A DNA stretch of 46,749 bases, taken from contig CAZUON010000024.1 of assembly GCA_964621345.1 (NCBI GenBank), positions 1-46,749 on the forward strand, read 5' to 3'. Shown piece after piece: positions 16,886 through 25,243 of the stretch. The notes beneath the pieces are model-generated. The model did no database searches, was not told the origin of the DNA, and worked only from the letters and a program-made list of their open reading frames with translations. The DNA comes from Glaciecola sp964621345 (GTDB lineage: Bacteria > Pseudomonadota > Gammaproteobacteria > Enterobacterales > Alteromonadaceae). The first letter of the stretch is position 1, and each line of letters starts with the position of its first letter. A program made the translations under genes and the position numbers.

Positions 16886-19207
16886 TTAAACCTTAAAGCG
16901 GCTTACCATGTCCATAGTGCGGGTCGCTATACTCGCCAACTCTTGAGCCGCTTGATTAGTTTGTGCAGCGCCCGATTCTGCGTCATGTGCGGCATCACTT
17001 ATACGTGAAATACTATGCGCAACCTGACCAGATGCCTGTGTCTGTTGTGTTGTTGCTTGGGCAACGGTGTTCGCGAGTTCTTGGTTGTCTTCCAAACTTC
17101 TTGCCAAATTACTCAAGGCCTCAGTAACAGTATCGACTAGGTCAATGCCGGTGTCTGCTGCAGTAACCGCTTCGTTCATTGCGTTAACACTGTCGTCTGA
17201 CGATTTAGTCATCTTATCAACAATAAGTGAGATTTTTTCAGTGTTCTCTTGAGAGCGCGTTGCTAAGCTTCTTACTTCATCTGCTACGACTGAAAAACCG
17301 CGACCAGAATCCCCTGCCCGTGCAGCCTCAATGGCAGCATTAAGCGCAAGCAAGTTAGTTTGCGCCGCGATACTAGTAATCACCTCTAAAAAGTCAGTCA
17401 CTTGGCTGACTTCTTGACGCAAAGACGTGATCACATCGCTGGAGCGTTTAATTAATACCACTAAGTTACGAATATTCTCCGCCGCGATGTCGGTTTTTTC
17501 TAGGTTTCCATTCAAAGTAACTTTGGCCGTTTCACTTTGTTCTAAATTTATGGTGACGGTGTCTGAAATTGAAGCGATAGATTGTGCAAGTTCATCAACT
17601 GAATGGGTTACCGTTTCGGTTTGACTACGCTGCTCTGAGGCATTGCGCTGGCTCTCTACTGTAATTGCCGATAGCTCTTCTGACGACGATGCCAGCGCAT
17701 GAGAGTTTTCTTTTAAAGTCGATACAATCTCGTGGACTTGAATAATAAATGTATTGAACGACATCAACAATCGGTCAATTTCAGGCACTCCGCACTTACG
17801 CAAGCGAATGGTCAGGTCGCCCGTTCCCGAGCTTAGGTCTTCGCACATTCTGCCAACAAAGTTCAAAGGTTTTGTAATGCGCACAATCAAATACACCGAC
17901 AAAGCTAATGCAATTATAAGTACCACTACTCCCACAATAATCACTGTGTATAACAAAGAGCTTTGAATTTTCGAAGCTAACGTTAATGCCTCTTCAACGT
18001 CCATTTCGGCAAGCACCGCATAAGTATAATCCCCAATTTGAATTGGAGCATAAGCGGAAAACACTGGAACATCTCGATAATCAACAACCTCATTGAAACC
18101 GGATTCACCCGCGAGCGCACTAATTACCGATGGCGAGTCTACCGGTTGCACGCCCACACTCGTGCCAGCCCCTTTAACTTGCGCTACGATTTCAGGTGTA
18201 TGAATTTCTAATGCTTTATAATATGCACTTGGGTCTTCTAAAAAGAAACGGCTTTCAGTAATTAGCTTTTTATTGTCGCCTACCATGTAGGTCTCACCCG
18301 ATAAACCAAAACCTTGTTTAATCCAATCGCTGTTACGAGTAAGTACGGTGTTAACTCTATCTAGTGGAATTTGAAAAATTAAGACTCCAATAACCCGTTC
18401 ACCATCAAAAATCGGCGATGATAAAAACCCAGCCGTTGCATCGTAGGAAGGTAAGTAGCTTTCCAATGCACTAAAAAAGACATCCCCGGTGTTTTTTGCG
18501 GCCATTGCAAGGGAATAAGCTTCCCCAATACCCGACTTTGCATAAGGCCCATGCTTTATATTTGTGGCAAAGTCTAACTCTTTAAATACACTGTAAACGA
18601 TGTCCCCACTGGCCGCGTCGACTAAAAATATGTCGTAATAACCAAACTCTTGCAGGAAACGACGTGCATCGGGATGAAAGTCACTGTGAATCGCAGCATA
18701 GTCTGAACTATTTGGCAATCTGACTAGGTTATCTTTTTTCCCAATATCGAAGGTTGAAGATGCGATAAAGTCATACTGTAAAGCTTTAGAGTTAGCACTT
18801 AAGTCAATGTATAAACTTGCTAGGTTGCTTAGGTCATTGCCGTTTCTTGCTCGATATAAATTACTAAAATCATCTGCGTAGTAGCGCTCTAATTCAGCTA
18901 CTTCAGAGGCATTAAGTTGACTTCGTTGTTGCGAATAAGTATTGAAGGCTGGCACGAAGTTTTCCATCGCTTTTACCCAGGCGCTTTCTTGAGATTTGAC
19001 ACGTATTTGTGAGGTCAGTGTTTCAATGTAGGTGTCTACCGCTTGCGTAGTATTCACAAGCTTTGAAGTCAAATTGTTTTTTGCCGCGCCGGTGAGTTCA
19101 CTAGTGGAAACATTTACAAGTACTACCAATGATGTGATTGATATCATTAGCACACAAATCAATGCTACTGCGCTCATCGATAACAACAATCTAAGCTTTA
19201 AGGTCAT
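16886..19207 (-). CDS. Methyl-accepting chemotaxis protein with a large periplasmic sensor
   Basis: 773 residues. A transmembrane helix at about 7-32 is followed by a roughly 385-residue periplasmic region of double-Cache type, a second transmembrane helix (about 420-444), a HAMP domain (about 445-500) and a cytoplasmic signalling domain. The conserved hairpin tip is AAQTNLLALNAAIEAARAG then GFSVVADEVRSLA. It would pass ligand signals to CheA/CheW. There is no C-terminal receptor-binding pentapeptide. The ligand is unknown. The gene separates pheA from tyrA. Confidence 0.92.
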   Translation of the reverse strand: MTLKLRLLLSMSAVALICVLMISITSLVVLVNVSTSELTGAAKNNLTSKLVNTTQAVDTYIETLTSQIRVKSQESAWVKAMENFVPAFNTYSQQRSQLNASEVAELERYYADDFSNLYRARNGNDLSNLASLYIDLSANSKALQYDFIASSTFDIGKKDNLVRLPNSSDYAAIHSDFHPDARRFLQEFGYYDIFLVDAASGDIVYSVFKELDFATNIKHGPYAKSGIGEAYSLAMAAKNTGDVFFSALESYLPSYDATAGFLSSPIFDGERVIGVLIFQIPLDRVNTVLTRNSDWIKQGFGLSGETYMVGDNKKLITESRFFLEDPSAYYKALEIHTPEIVAQVKGAGTSVGVQPVDSPSVISALAGESGFNEVVDYRDVPVFSAYAPIQIGDYTYAVLAEMDVEEALTLASKIQSSLLYTVIIVGVVVLIIALALSVYLIVRITKPLNFVGRMCEDLSSGTGDLTIRLRKCGVPEIDRLLMSFNTFIIQVHEIVSTLKENSHALASSSEELSAITVESQRNASEQRSQTETVTHSVDELAQSIASISDTVTINLEQSETAKVTLNGNLEKTDIAAENIRNLVVLIKRSSDVITSLRQEVSQVTDFLEVITSIAAQTNLLALNAAIEAARAGDSGRGFSVVADEVRSLATRSQENTEKISLIVDKMTKSSDDSVNAMNEAVTAADTGIDLVDTVTEALSNLARSLEDNQELANTVAQATTQQTQASGQVAHSISRISDAAHDAESGAAQTNQAAQELASIATRTMDMVSRFKV

Positions 19208-19281
19208 GAATCAAGATCTCTATTTAATAAATACGCTAGCTTCTACAAACAAAGGCAAGGTATTAAATAGTCATCTCGCCT

Positions 19282-20433
19282 TTATTCAATCTTTCGCAAT
19301 AAATGACTGTCGTCGGCCTTCAACAGCATTTTTTTGCTGTCAACTAAACACATCTGCGAGTAGTCACCAAACCATGTTGCAGCCTCTTTGAATTGAGCGA
19401 TAAATGCTGATTTATCTCCGTTTTCAAGGAGTTCAATCGCTTGACTAAACCGCTTGCTGAACCGTTTAAGAAGCGCCACACTGTCTTGATTGCTGAAAAT
19501 AATATCGGCATAAAGTTCTGGAGCTTGAGCAAACAGACGTCCAACCATCGCCAGCTCCAATCGATAAATCGGCGAGCTAAACGCGATTAGTTCAGTAAGT
19601 TTTGGGTTTTCTTGTTGTAGGTGTTGACCATAAACAAAAGTAGAAAAGTGTCGCATCACCTGAATATAGGCCATCGCATGGTCATGCTCTTGTGCGCTGC
19701 TATGGTAAAGAGAACCTCCCCATAAACGCATTTGTTCGAGTAGCCATTCGTAATGTTGGCTTTGGCGGCCTTCACATACCACTACAACCTGTTTGATCAT
19801 ACCTGGGGCATCAGGCCCAAACATGGGGTGCAGTCCTACCACAGGACCTTTATGCACCTTTAACATGGCATCCAGAGGAGCTTGCTTGATACTGGTCACG
19901 TCTGCCAGTATGCATGTATCTTTGAGTATTGGAAGCTGGGCAATGATGTCGCAAGTCTGATTTATTGGCACCGCCATAATAACTAAATCGGCATCGGCTA
20001 AACGACTTGCCGCATTCGGCCAATCTGCTTTTTCTAATGCACTGACATCATAAGCACTTTGCGCAAATAGTTTTACAAATACCTTACCTAAGGCACCGCC
20101 ACCACCGACTACCACCACTTTTGCGATATCTGGATTTACGCAAGCATATTTAGCATGTTGAGAATGGTATGAATCGCGCATCATGCGCCTGAGGACATCT
20201 TCGACTAGGTCGGGTGAGACGCCCAGGGTTTGTGCTTGAGTACGGCGCGCCTCAATTAAAGCGCTTTCGCGCTCTGGCACGTAAATAGGCTGAGCATATT
20301 TACTTTTTAACTCACCTATTTGCTTGGTAATTAACCCGCGCTTTTTCAATAAGTTAACTAACTCACTGTCCACCTCATCAATTTGATGACGCAGCACAGT
20401 GAGTTGTTCATTTAACGACGATTTGTCTGACAT
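19282..20433 (-). CDS. tyrA: Bifunctional chorismate mutase / prephenate dehydrogenase TyrA (T-protein)
   Basis: 383 residues. An AroQ chorismate mutase domain (about 8-92) is fused to a prephenate dehydrogenase with an NAD-binding loop VVVVGGGGALGKVF (about 110-123) and the conserved LHPMFGPD. It makes 4-hydroxyphenylpyruvate for tyrosine. It starts 9 nt after aroF, forming the classic aroF-tyrA operon. Confidence 0.96.
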   Translation of the reverse strand: MSDKSSLNEQLTVLRHQIDEVDSELVNLLKKRGLITKQIGELKSKYAQPIYVPERESALIEARRTQAQTLGVSPDLVEDVLRRMMRDSYHSQHAKYACVNPDIAKVVVVGGGGALGKVFVKLFAQSAYDVSALEKADWPNAASRLADADLVIMAVPINQTCDIIAQLPILKDTCILADVTSIKQAPLDAMLKVHKGPVVGLHPMFGPDAPGMIKQVVVVCEGRQSQHYEWLLEQMRLWGGSLYHSSAQEHDHAMAYIQVMRHFSTFVYGQHLQQENPKLTELIAFSSPIYRLELAMVGRLFAQAPELYADIIFSNQDSVALLKRFSKRFSQAIELLENGDKSAFIAQFKEAATWFGDYSQMCLVDSKKMLLKADDSHLLRKIE

Positions 20434-20442
20434 CTAAAGTGC

Positions 20443-21531
20443 TTATGCGTCTTGGCGCTTTTGCAACCGCATAGGTAGCACAGTGATCAGTTTCTCTCTC
20501 GCTGCTAATATTGTTTTGTGAGTTTGCTCCCAACTGATGCAGCCATCGGTAATAGACTGCCCATAAGTTAACTCACTTGCTTGCTTTCCTTTGGTCCCTT
20601 GATTGCCCTCAATCAAGTGACTCTCAAGCATTATCCCAATCACCGACTGATTCCCCTCTAGAATTTGATTCACTACGTTTTCAGCTACTAGAGGCTGGCG
20701 GCGGTAATCTTTTGAGGAATTTGCATGGCTACAATCAACCACTAACGCCGCTTTTACGGAAGCCGCTTTTAACTCATCTTCACACTGTGATACACACACC
20801 GAGTCATAGTTTGGTTGCTTACCACCGCGCAAAATCACATGGCCGTCAGGATTTCCTTCAGTTTTAATGATACTCACTTGGCCTTGTTTATTAATACCCA
20901 TGAAGCTATGGCCAGAGGCAGCAGATTTAAGTGCGTTAATGGCGATATCTAAACTTCCGTCGGTGCCGTTTTTAAAACCAACCGGCATCGACAAACCACT
21001 GGCCATTTCACGGTGTGTTTGCGACTCAGAAGTACGTGCACCTATGGCTGCCCAGCTAAAGAATTCAGACAAGTATTGTGGACTAATCGGGTCGAGAGCT
21101 TCTGTCGCCACAGGAATTTCGAGCTCTGCCAAATAATTAAGCAATTCTCTTGCGCGGCGAATACCAGTATCGATATCAAAGCTATCATCGATGTGTGGAT
21201 CATTAATGAGTCCTTTCCAACCGGTAGTAGTTCTCGGTTTTTCAAAATATACGCGCATGACAATATACAAAGTATCTTTACATGACTCGTGTAACTCTTT
21301 GAGCTTCAATGCATATTCTTTCGCCGCATCAACATCGTGTATAGAGCAAGGACCACACACCACAAGCAAACGGTGATCTCTGCCATGGATAATGTCAGAT
21401 ATGATGCTACGGGCATCTTTTACATAGGCTATTGCTTTATCGCTTACGGGTTGTTCACTTGCCAGCTGCTCGGGCGTGACCAATACCTGTTCAGAGGCAA
21501 CATGGAGATTATTTACGCTATCTTTTTGCAT
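20443..21531 (-). CDS. aroF: 3-deoxy-7-phosphoheptulonate (DAHP) synthase, class I
   Basis: 362 residues. It condenses phosphoenolpyruvate and erythrose 4-phosphate in the first shikimate step. Motifs include VCGPCSIHD, the PEP-site region EKPRTTTGWKG, GFKNGTDGS and DCSHANSSKD. The linkage to tyrA points to the tyrosine-sensitive isozyme (AroF). I found no convincing TyrR box upstream; the closest is a half-site TGTAAA read leftwards near 21545-21550. Confidence 0.93.
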   Translation of the reverse strand: MQKDSVNNLHVASEQVLVTPEQLASEQPVSDKAIAYVKDARSIISDIIHGRDHRLLVVCGPCSIHDVDAAKEYALKLKELHESCKDTLYIVMRVYFEKPRTTTGWKGLINDPHIDDSFDIDTGIRRARELLNYLAELEIPVATEALDPISPQYLSEFFSWAAIGARTSESQTHREMASGLSMPVGFKNGTDGSLDIAINALKSAASGHSFMGINKQGQVSIIKTEGNPDGHVILRGGKQPNYDSVCVSQCEDELKAASVKAALVVDCSHANSSKDYRRQPLVAENVVNQILEGNQSVIGIMLESHLIEGNQGTKGKQASELTYGQSITDGCISWEQTHKTILAAREKLITVLPMRLQKRQDA

Positions 21532-21882
21532 ATTAGTTTTTTACACAATCTATGCATTGCCATTACCAGCAATGCGTTTTTAGTGGTTAGTAGAGAAACG
21601 TTTATTGTTGCGCGGTAATCCACGTTCTGTCGATGTGTTTGCATCCCTTACTGCGAATCGGTGGCTGTTATGTTTTTTTGTTCACCGTTGTTAGCGTTTT
21701 AACAAACCTTGTGAATAACAGCAACGCTTTTATCACCTTAATTAATAAAAAAGCCCAACGAGAAGGAAAATAGGCCAAAAAAAGGGGGTCAGTGTTATTT
21801 TATCTTAGCGACAAGGGCTTAATCACAAAATGTCTAAAGATTAAATAACACTGACCCCCTTTTATCTTTTTCTTTTAAGGGT
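21532..21882. other. Intergenic region between abgT and aroF
   Basis: 351 nt without a supportable gene. The right part holds the palindromic element at 21780-21863. The part next to aroF should contain its promoter (reading leftwards). It also has a small dyad, GCATTG / CAATGC, near 21554-21575. Confidence 0.6.
21780..21863. repeat. RAYT/REP-like palindromic element, also a candidate abgT terminator
   Basis: Two perfect 21-bp arms, AAAAGGGGGTCAGTGTTATTT at 21780-21800 and its reverse complement at 21843-21863, enclose 42 nt. The dyad continues inward with ATCTT/AAGAT and ACA/TGT. Termini of the GGGGTCAG...TTATT type are known from elements linked to REP-associated (Y1/IS200-like) transposases in marine gammaproteobacteria. 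There is no transposase here, so this is a solo, MITE-like copy. Reading leftwards from abgT the hairpin is followed by seven T residues, so it can also end abgT transcripts. Confidence 0.7.
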
Positions 21883-23421
21883 CTACATTGCTGGGTAGAT
21901 GTAACTTGACTGAATGCCAAGCGGGATGCCAAGAGACCAATAAATCAATAAAAATGCCGTCCAGCATATTAATAAGGTAATACTGAAGGGTAGCATTAGA
22001 GAGAGCAAGGTTCCGATACCAGTAGACTTAACATAGCGCTGACAATACACCACTACAAGTGGAAAATAAGGTAGCAAGGGGGTAATAATATTACTCGAAG
22101 AATCGCCTACCCGATATGCAATTTGAGCAAGGTCGGGGGATATGCCAAGTTGCATTAACATCGGCACAAAAATGGGACCTAACAAGGCCCATTTTGCTGA
22201 ACTCGAGCCAACAAATAAATTCACAAATGCAGTTAAGAATATGATTCCGACAATAGTGACCATTGCAGGTAACGATAAGGATTTTAAGAACTCGGCCCCC
22301 TCAATCGCCATAAGTGCCCCTAAATTTGATTTACCAAAGGCATCGATAAAAAGCGCACAGAAGAACGCCATAACGATATAATAACTCATACCCTGCATTG
22401 CTTTAGTCATGCTATTGATCATATCTTTAGTTGACGTGTAAGTACCCGATAAATACCCGTATACCACGCCTGGAAACAGGAACAATAAGAAAATAATAGG
22501 CACAATGGATTGCATCACCGGTGCCGAAAAGCTGGTTAATTCGCCATTTGCATCGCGCATGGGTGAGGTTTCAGGAATTAACACTAAAACTAACACCACT
22601 ATGCCGGCAACCAAAGCTGCTGTTGCCCAGCGCAGAGCGCGAGTTTGCACTGAGTCTAATTCTTCAAATTTAGGGATCTCGGCAGGGTCGCCGTCTACTT
22701 CTACATTTTTTAGGCGCGGCTCAATGACTTTGTCGGTCAAGTACCATGCAATACCAATCACCAACAGTGAAGATGCCGAATTAAAAATCCAATTATTAAG
22801 CGGGTTAACCATGATGGTTGGGTCAATAATACGCGCCGCTTCTTGGGTAAAGCTCTGCAGTAATGGGTCTATTGCAGAAGGTACAAAGTTAGCTGAAAAT
22901 CCGCCACTTACCCCTGCAAACGCGGCTGCGATACCAGCAAGCGGATGCCTTCCCATGGCATAAAATATTACGCCAGCCAATGGAATAACTAATACATACC
23001 CCGCATCTGTAGCGGTATGGCTCACAATAGCCACTAGAACCACCATTGGCGTAAGTAAGGCTCGAGGTGTTGAGTCGAGCATGCGCTTTAAGCCAGCGCT
23101 AATAAAACCAGAATGCTCTGCAACTCCCACACCTAGCATAGCAACAAGGACAACACCTAAGGGTGCAAAACCAGTGAATATTGTCACCATTCGACTTAAA
23201 AAGTCAGCGAGTGAGTCTCCGGTGAGTAGGTTATTAACCACCAAAGCTTCACCCGTTCGGGGATCCATCGCGGAAAAAGTAAACTGCGAAAAAATAGCTG
23301 AACATACCCAAATTATTACCAAGCAGATAAAGAATATCATTGCTGGGTCTGGCAGTTTGTTTCCTACGACCTCGACTTTGTCTAGGGCCCGAGTAACCCA
23401 TGTAGATTTAGTTTGTTCCAT
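21883..23421 (-). CDS. AbgT-family transporter
   Basis: 512-residue polytopic inner-membrane protein with about 12-13 hydrophobic segments. The family pattern includes NKLPDPAMIFF near the N-terminus, SHTATDAGYVLVIPL and VGDSSSNIITPLLPYFPLV. AbgT proteins take up p-aminobenzoyl-glutamate or export sulfonamide-like drugs; the substrate here is unknown. I chose the ATG at 23421 because GGAG stands 8 nt upstream. A GTG at 23487 would add 22 residues without support. No abgAB hydrolase genes are adjacent. Confidence 0.9.
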   Translation of the reverse strand: MEQTKSTWVTRALDKVEVVGNKLPDPAMIFFICLVIIWVCSAIFSQFTFSAMDPRTGEALVVNNLLTGDSLADFLSRMVTIFTGFAPLGVVLVAMLGVGVAEHSGFISAGLKRMLDSTPRALLTPMVVLVAIVSHTATDAGYVLVIPLAGVIFYAMGRHPLAGIAAAFAGVSGGFSANFVPSAIDPLLQSFTQEAARIIDPTIMVNPLNNWIFNSASSLLVIGIAWYLTDKVIEPRLKNVEVDGDPAEIPKFEELDSVQTRALRWATAALVAGIVVLVLVLIPETSPMRDANGELTSFSAPVMQSIVPIIFLLFLFPGVVYGYLSGTYTSTKDMINSMTKAMQGMSYYIVMAFFCALFIDAFGKSNLGALMAIEGAEFLKSLSLPAMVTIVGIIFLTAFVNLFVGSSSAKWALLGPIFVPMLMQLGISPDLAQIAYRVGDSSSNIITPLLPYFPLVVVYCQRYVKSTGIGTLLSLMLPFSITLLICWTAFLLIYWSLGIPLGIQSSYIYPAM

Positions 23422-23549
23422 CGCGTTGGCTCCATAGTTTTTTATTATTGTTATAGCGGGCTGCACATATTTTTTTATGCGCGGCACGATTTACATTTCT
23501 GCGTTAAGTGATTATGCGAGAAGTGAATAATATTGCAACAGCTTATAGT

Positions 23550-24038
23550 TTATTTTACTAGGGAGTTTGCTCCAATAACTCTACCCGCCTCAATATTAGC
23601 GCCACCAATAATTGTTACATTTGCCCCTATCCACACATCGTCCCCAATGGTAATTGGAAGTGATCTGCAGATACCTTTTGCTCGCTGTTCAACGTCCATG
23701 TGATGGGAGGTAGTGGCAATTACAGTGCCTGGCCCAATAAATACGTTTTTTCCAACAGTTACCGTCGCACCATCAAGAATGGTGACATTATGATTGATGA
23801 ACAAGCCCGATTCAGCATGAATATTAAAGCCATAGTCACAGTAAAAATTGGGCTCTATCCAAGGACTTTTCACATCTGGCATTAACTGCTTAATGATGCC
23901 CTTACGCTGACCAATATTATCTGGCGGCGTTTGATTTAGACTAAAACACAATTTCTTTGCCTTCATGCGCTGCTTTATAAGTGCAGCGTCGGTGGCAAAA
24001 TACCATTGGGCCTCTTTCATTTTTTCCGATTCAGTCAT
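23550..24038 (-). CDS. Maltose O-acetyltransferase-like hexapeptide acetyltransferase, C-terminally short
   Basis: 162 residues. The N-terminal Mac domain (TESEKMKEAQWYFATDAALI) and left-handed beta-helix hexapeptide repeats (IGPGTVIA, VWIGANVTIIGG) match the Maa/LacA/NodL family, with the catalytic histidine region TSHHMD. The protein stops at IGANSLVK, where relatives usually continue for about 20 residues with a GNPAK-type segment; no such segment is encoded just downstream in any frame. It may be a natural short form or a decaying gene. Confidence 0.8.
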   Translation of the reverse strand: MTESEKMKEAQWYFATDAALIKQRMKAKKLCFSLNQTPPDNIGQRKGIIKQLMPDVKSPWIEPNFYCDYGFNIHAESGLFINHNVTILDGATVTVGKNVFIGPGTVIATTSHHMDVEQRAKGICRSLPITIGDDVWIGANVTIIGGANIEAGRVIGANSLVK

Positions 24039-24242
24039 GGTTTTACTCTGTGTTTATTTACCTATTGCAATAGGGTCTGCAAGGCTAGAGCTGAGCGTAA
24101 AGCGAGTCTCAAAAGAAACAATCAGCTCTCCAAGTAAAGTATAACTTGTTATATCAAGTTACATTGAAGAAATACATACGACGGCCGATATTACCAACAA
24201 TAGCGAAATGTTTGGTCATCAAAGTCCGTAGGAGTATTTTTC

Positions 24243-25199
24243 ATGTCGAAGTTGATGTCGTCCATCGACCAACGTACAAAATTGGTAGGTGAAAACCGAC
24301 TCGAAATACTCATGTTCAAACTCGGCTCACGTCACACCTTTGCTTTAAATGTGTTTAAAGTGCGCGAAGTCATTACTATGCCAACCTTAAACAAACTGCC
24401 TGGCTCACATCATAACCTCACGGGTGTTATTAACTACCGCGGTAAATCTATCCCAATTATTGATTTGCGCACAGCCATACGACTGAAAGGCGAGGCAGAA
24501 AACTACGAAGCTAACAACGTCATCATTACTGAATATAACCGCTCAGTTCAGGGGTTTTTGATTGGTCAAATAATGAATATCATCAATACTTCTTGGAGCG
24601 ATATTCAGCCCCCCCCTTCCACGTCAGGTAAAAATCATTACTTAACTGCGATTACGCGGGTTAAAGTCGATAACGTTGAAGAATTAGTCGAAATCATCGA
24701 TGTTGAAAAAGTATTAGCTGAAATCATCCATTACGATACAAGTATTTCAGACAATGTACTAGATGTTGATATAACTGAGCATTTAGCAGGTAAAAAACTG
24801 CTGGTAGTGGATGATTCAGCAACCGCCCGTTGGCAAATTCGAGAGACTGTGACGCAACTTGGTATTGAAGTGATTGAAGAGAAAAACGGGCTGAATGCCT
24901 TAAAACGTTTAAAGAAATGGGCTGACGAGGGCAAAAATATTAATGATGAAATACTCATGATGTTCACCGATGCGGAAATGCCAGAAATGGACGGATATCG
25001 GCTCACAGCTGAAGTACGGGAAGACGAACGCATGAGTGATTTATATATTGCGCTCAATACCTCTCTAAGCGGCAGCTTTAATGAAGCGATGGTAAAGAAG
25101 GTCGGATGCAACCGGCTTATTTCTAAGTTCCAGCCTGACTTATTAGTTGAAGTCATTCAAGAGCGCATGCGCGACGCACTTAGTCGACAAGCAACATAA
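24243..25199 (+). CDS. cheV: Chemotaxis coupling protein CheV (CheW-REC)
   Basis: 318 residues. An N-terminal CheW-like domain (about 18-165) contains RHTFALNVFKVREVI and GVINYRGKSIPIIDLR. A C-terminal receiver (about 185-310) has LLVVDDSATAR, phosphoacceptor Asp243 in TDAEMPEMDG and a Lys in SKFQPD. CheV couples receptors to CheA and tunes adaptation. AGGAG precedes the ATG by about 8 nt. It is monocistronic, with a terminator at 25201-25228. It may serve the MCP at 16886-19207, but that is inference. Confidence 0.94.
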   Translation: MSKLMSSIDQRTKLVGENRLEILMFKLGSRHTFALNVFKVREVITMPTLNKLPGSHHNLTGVINYRGKSIPIIDLRTAIRLKGEAENYEANNVIITEYNRSVQGFLIGQIMNIINTSWSDIQPPPSTSGKNHYLTAITRVKVDNVEELVEIIDVEKVLAEIIHYDTSISDNVLDVDITEHLAGKKLLVVDDSATARWQIRETVTQLGIEVIEEKNGLNALKRLKKWADEGKNINDEILMMFTDAEMPEMDGYRLTAEVREDERMSDLYIALNTSLSGSFNEAMVKKVGCNRLISKFQPDLLVEVIQERMRDALSRQAT

Positions 25200-25200
25200 A

Positions 25201-25228
25201 AATAGCGCCACTGGGCGCTATTTTTTTT
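25201..25228. terminator. Bidirectional rho-independent terminator, cheV / M28 peptidase
   Basis: The stem AATAGCGCC / GGCGCTATT with the 4-nt loop ACTG is followed by eight T on the plus strand and five T on the minus strand. It lies between the convergent ends of cheV and the peptidase gene and can serve both. Confidence 0.85.
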
Positions 25229-25243
25229 ACTCTCAAGCTGAGC

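Noticed and set aside
21780..21863. Remnant of a full insertion sequence
   Set aside because: Only 42 nt lie between the arms, with no transposase coding, so only a solo palindromic element can be supported.
22505..22963. A 152-codon open frame on the plus strand
   Set aside because: It is antisense to the AbgT-family transporter and its low-complexity Ser/Thr/Ala content is typical of a shadow frame.
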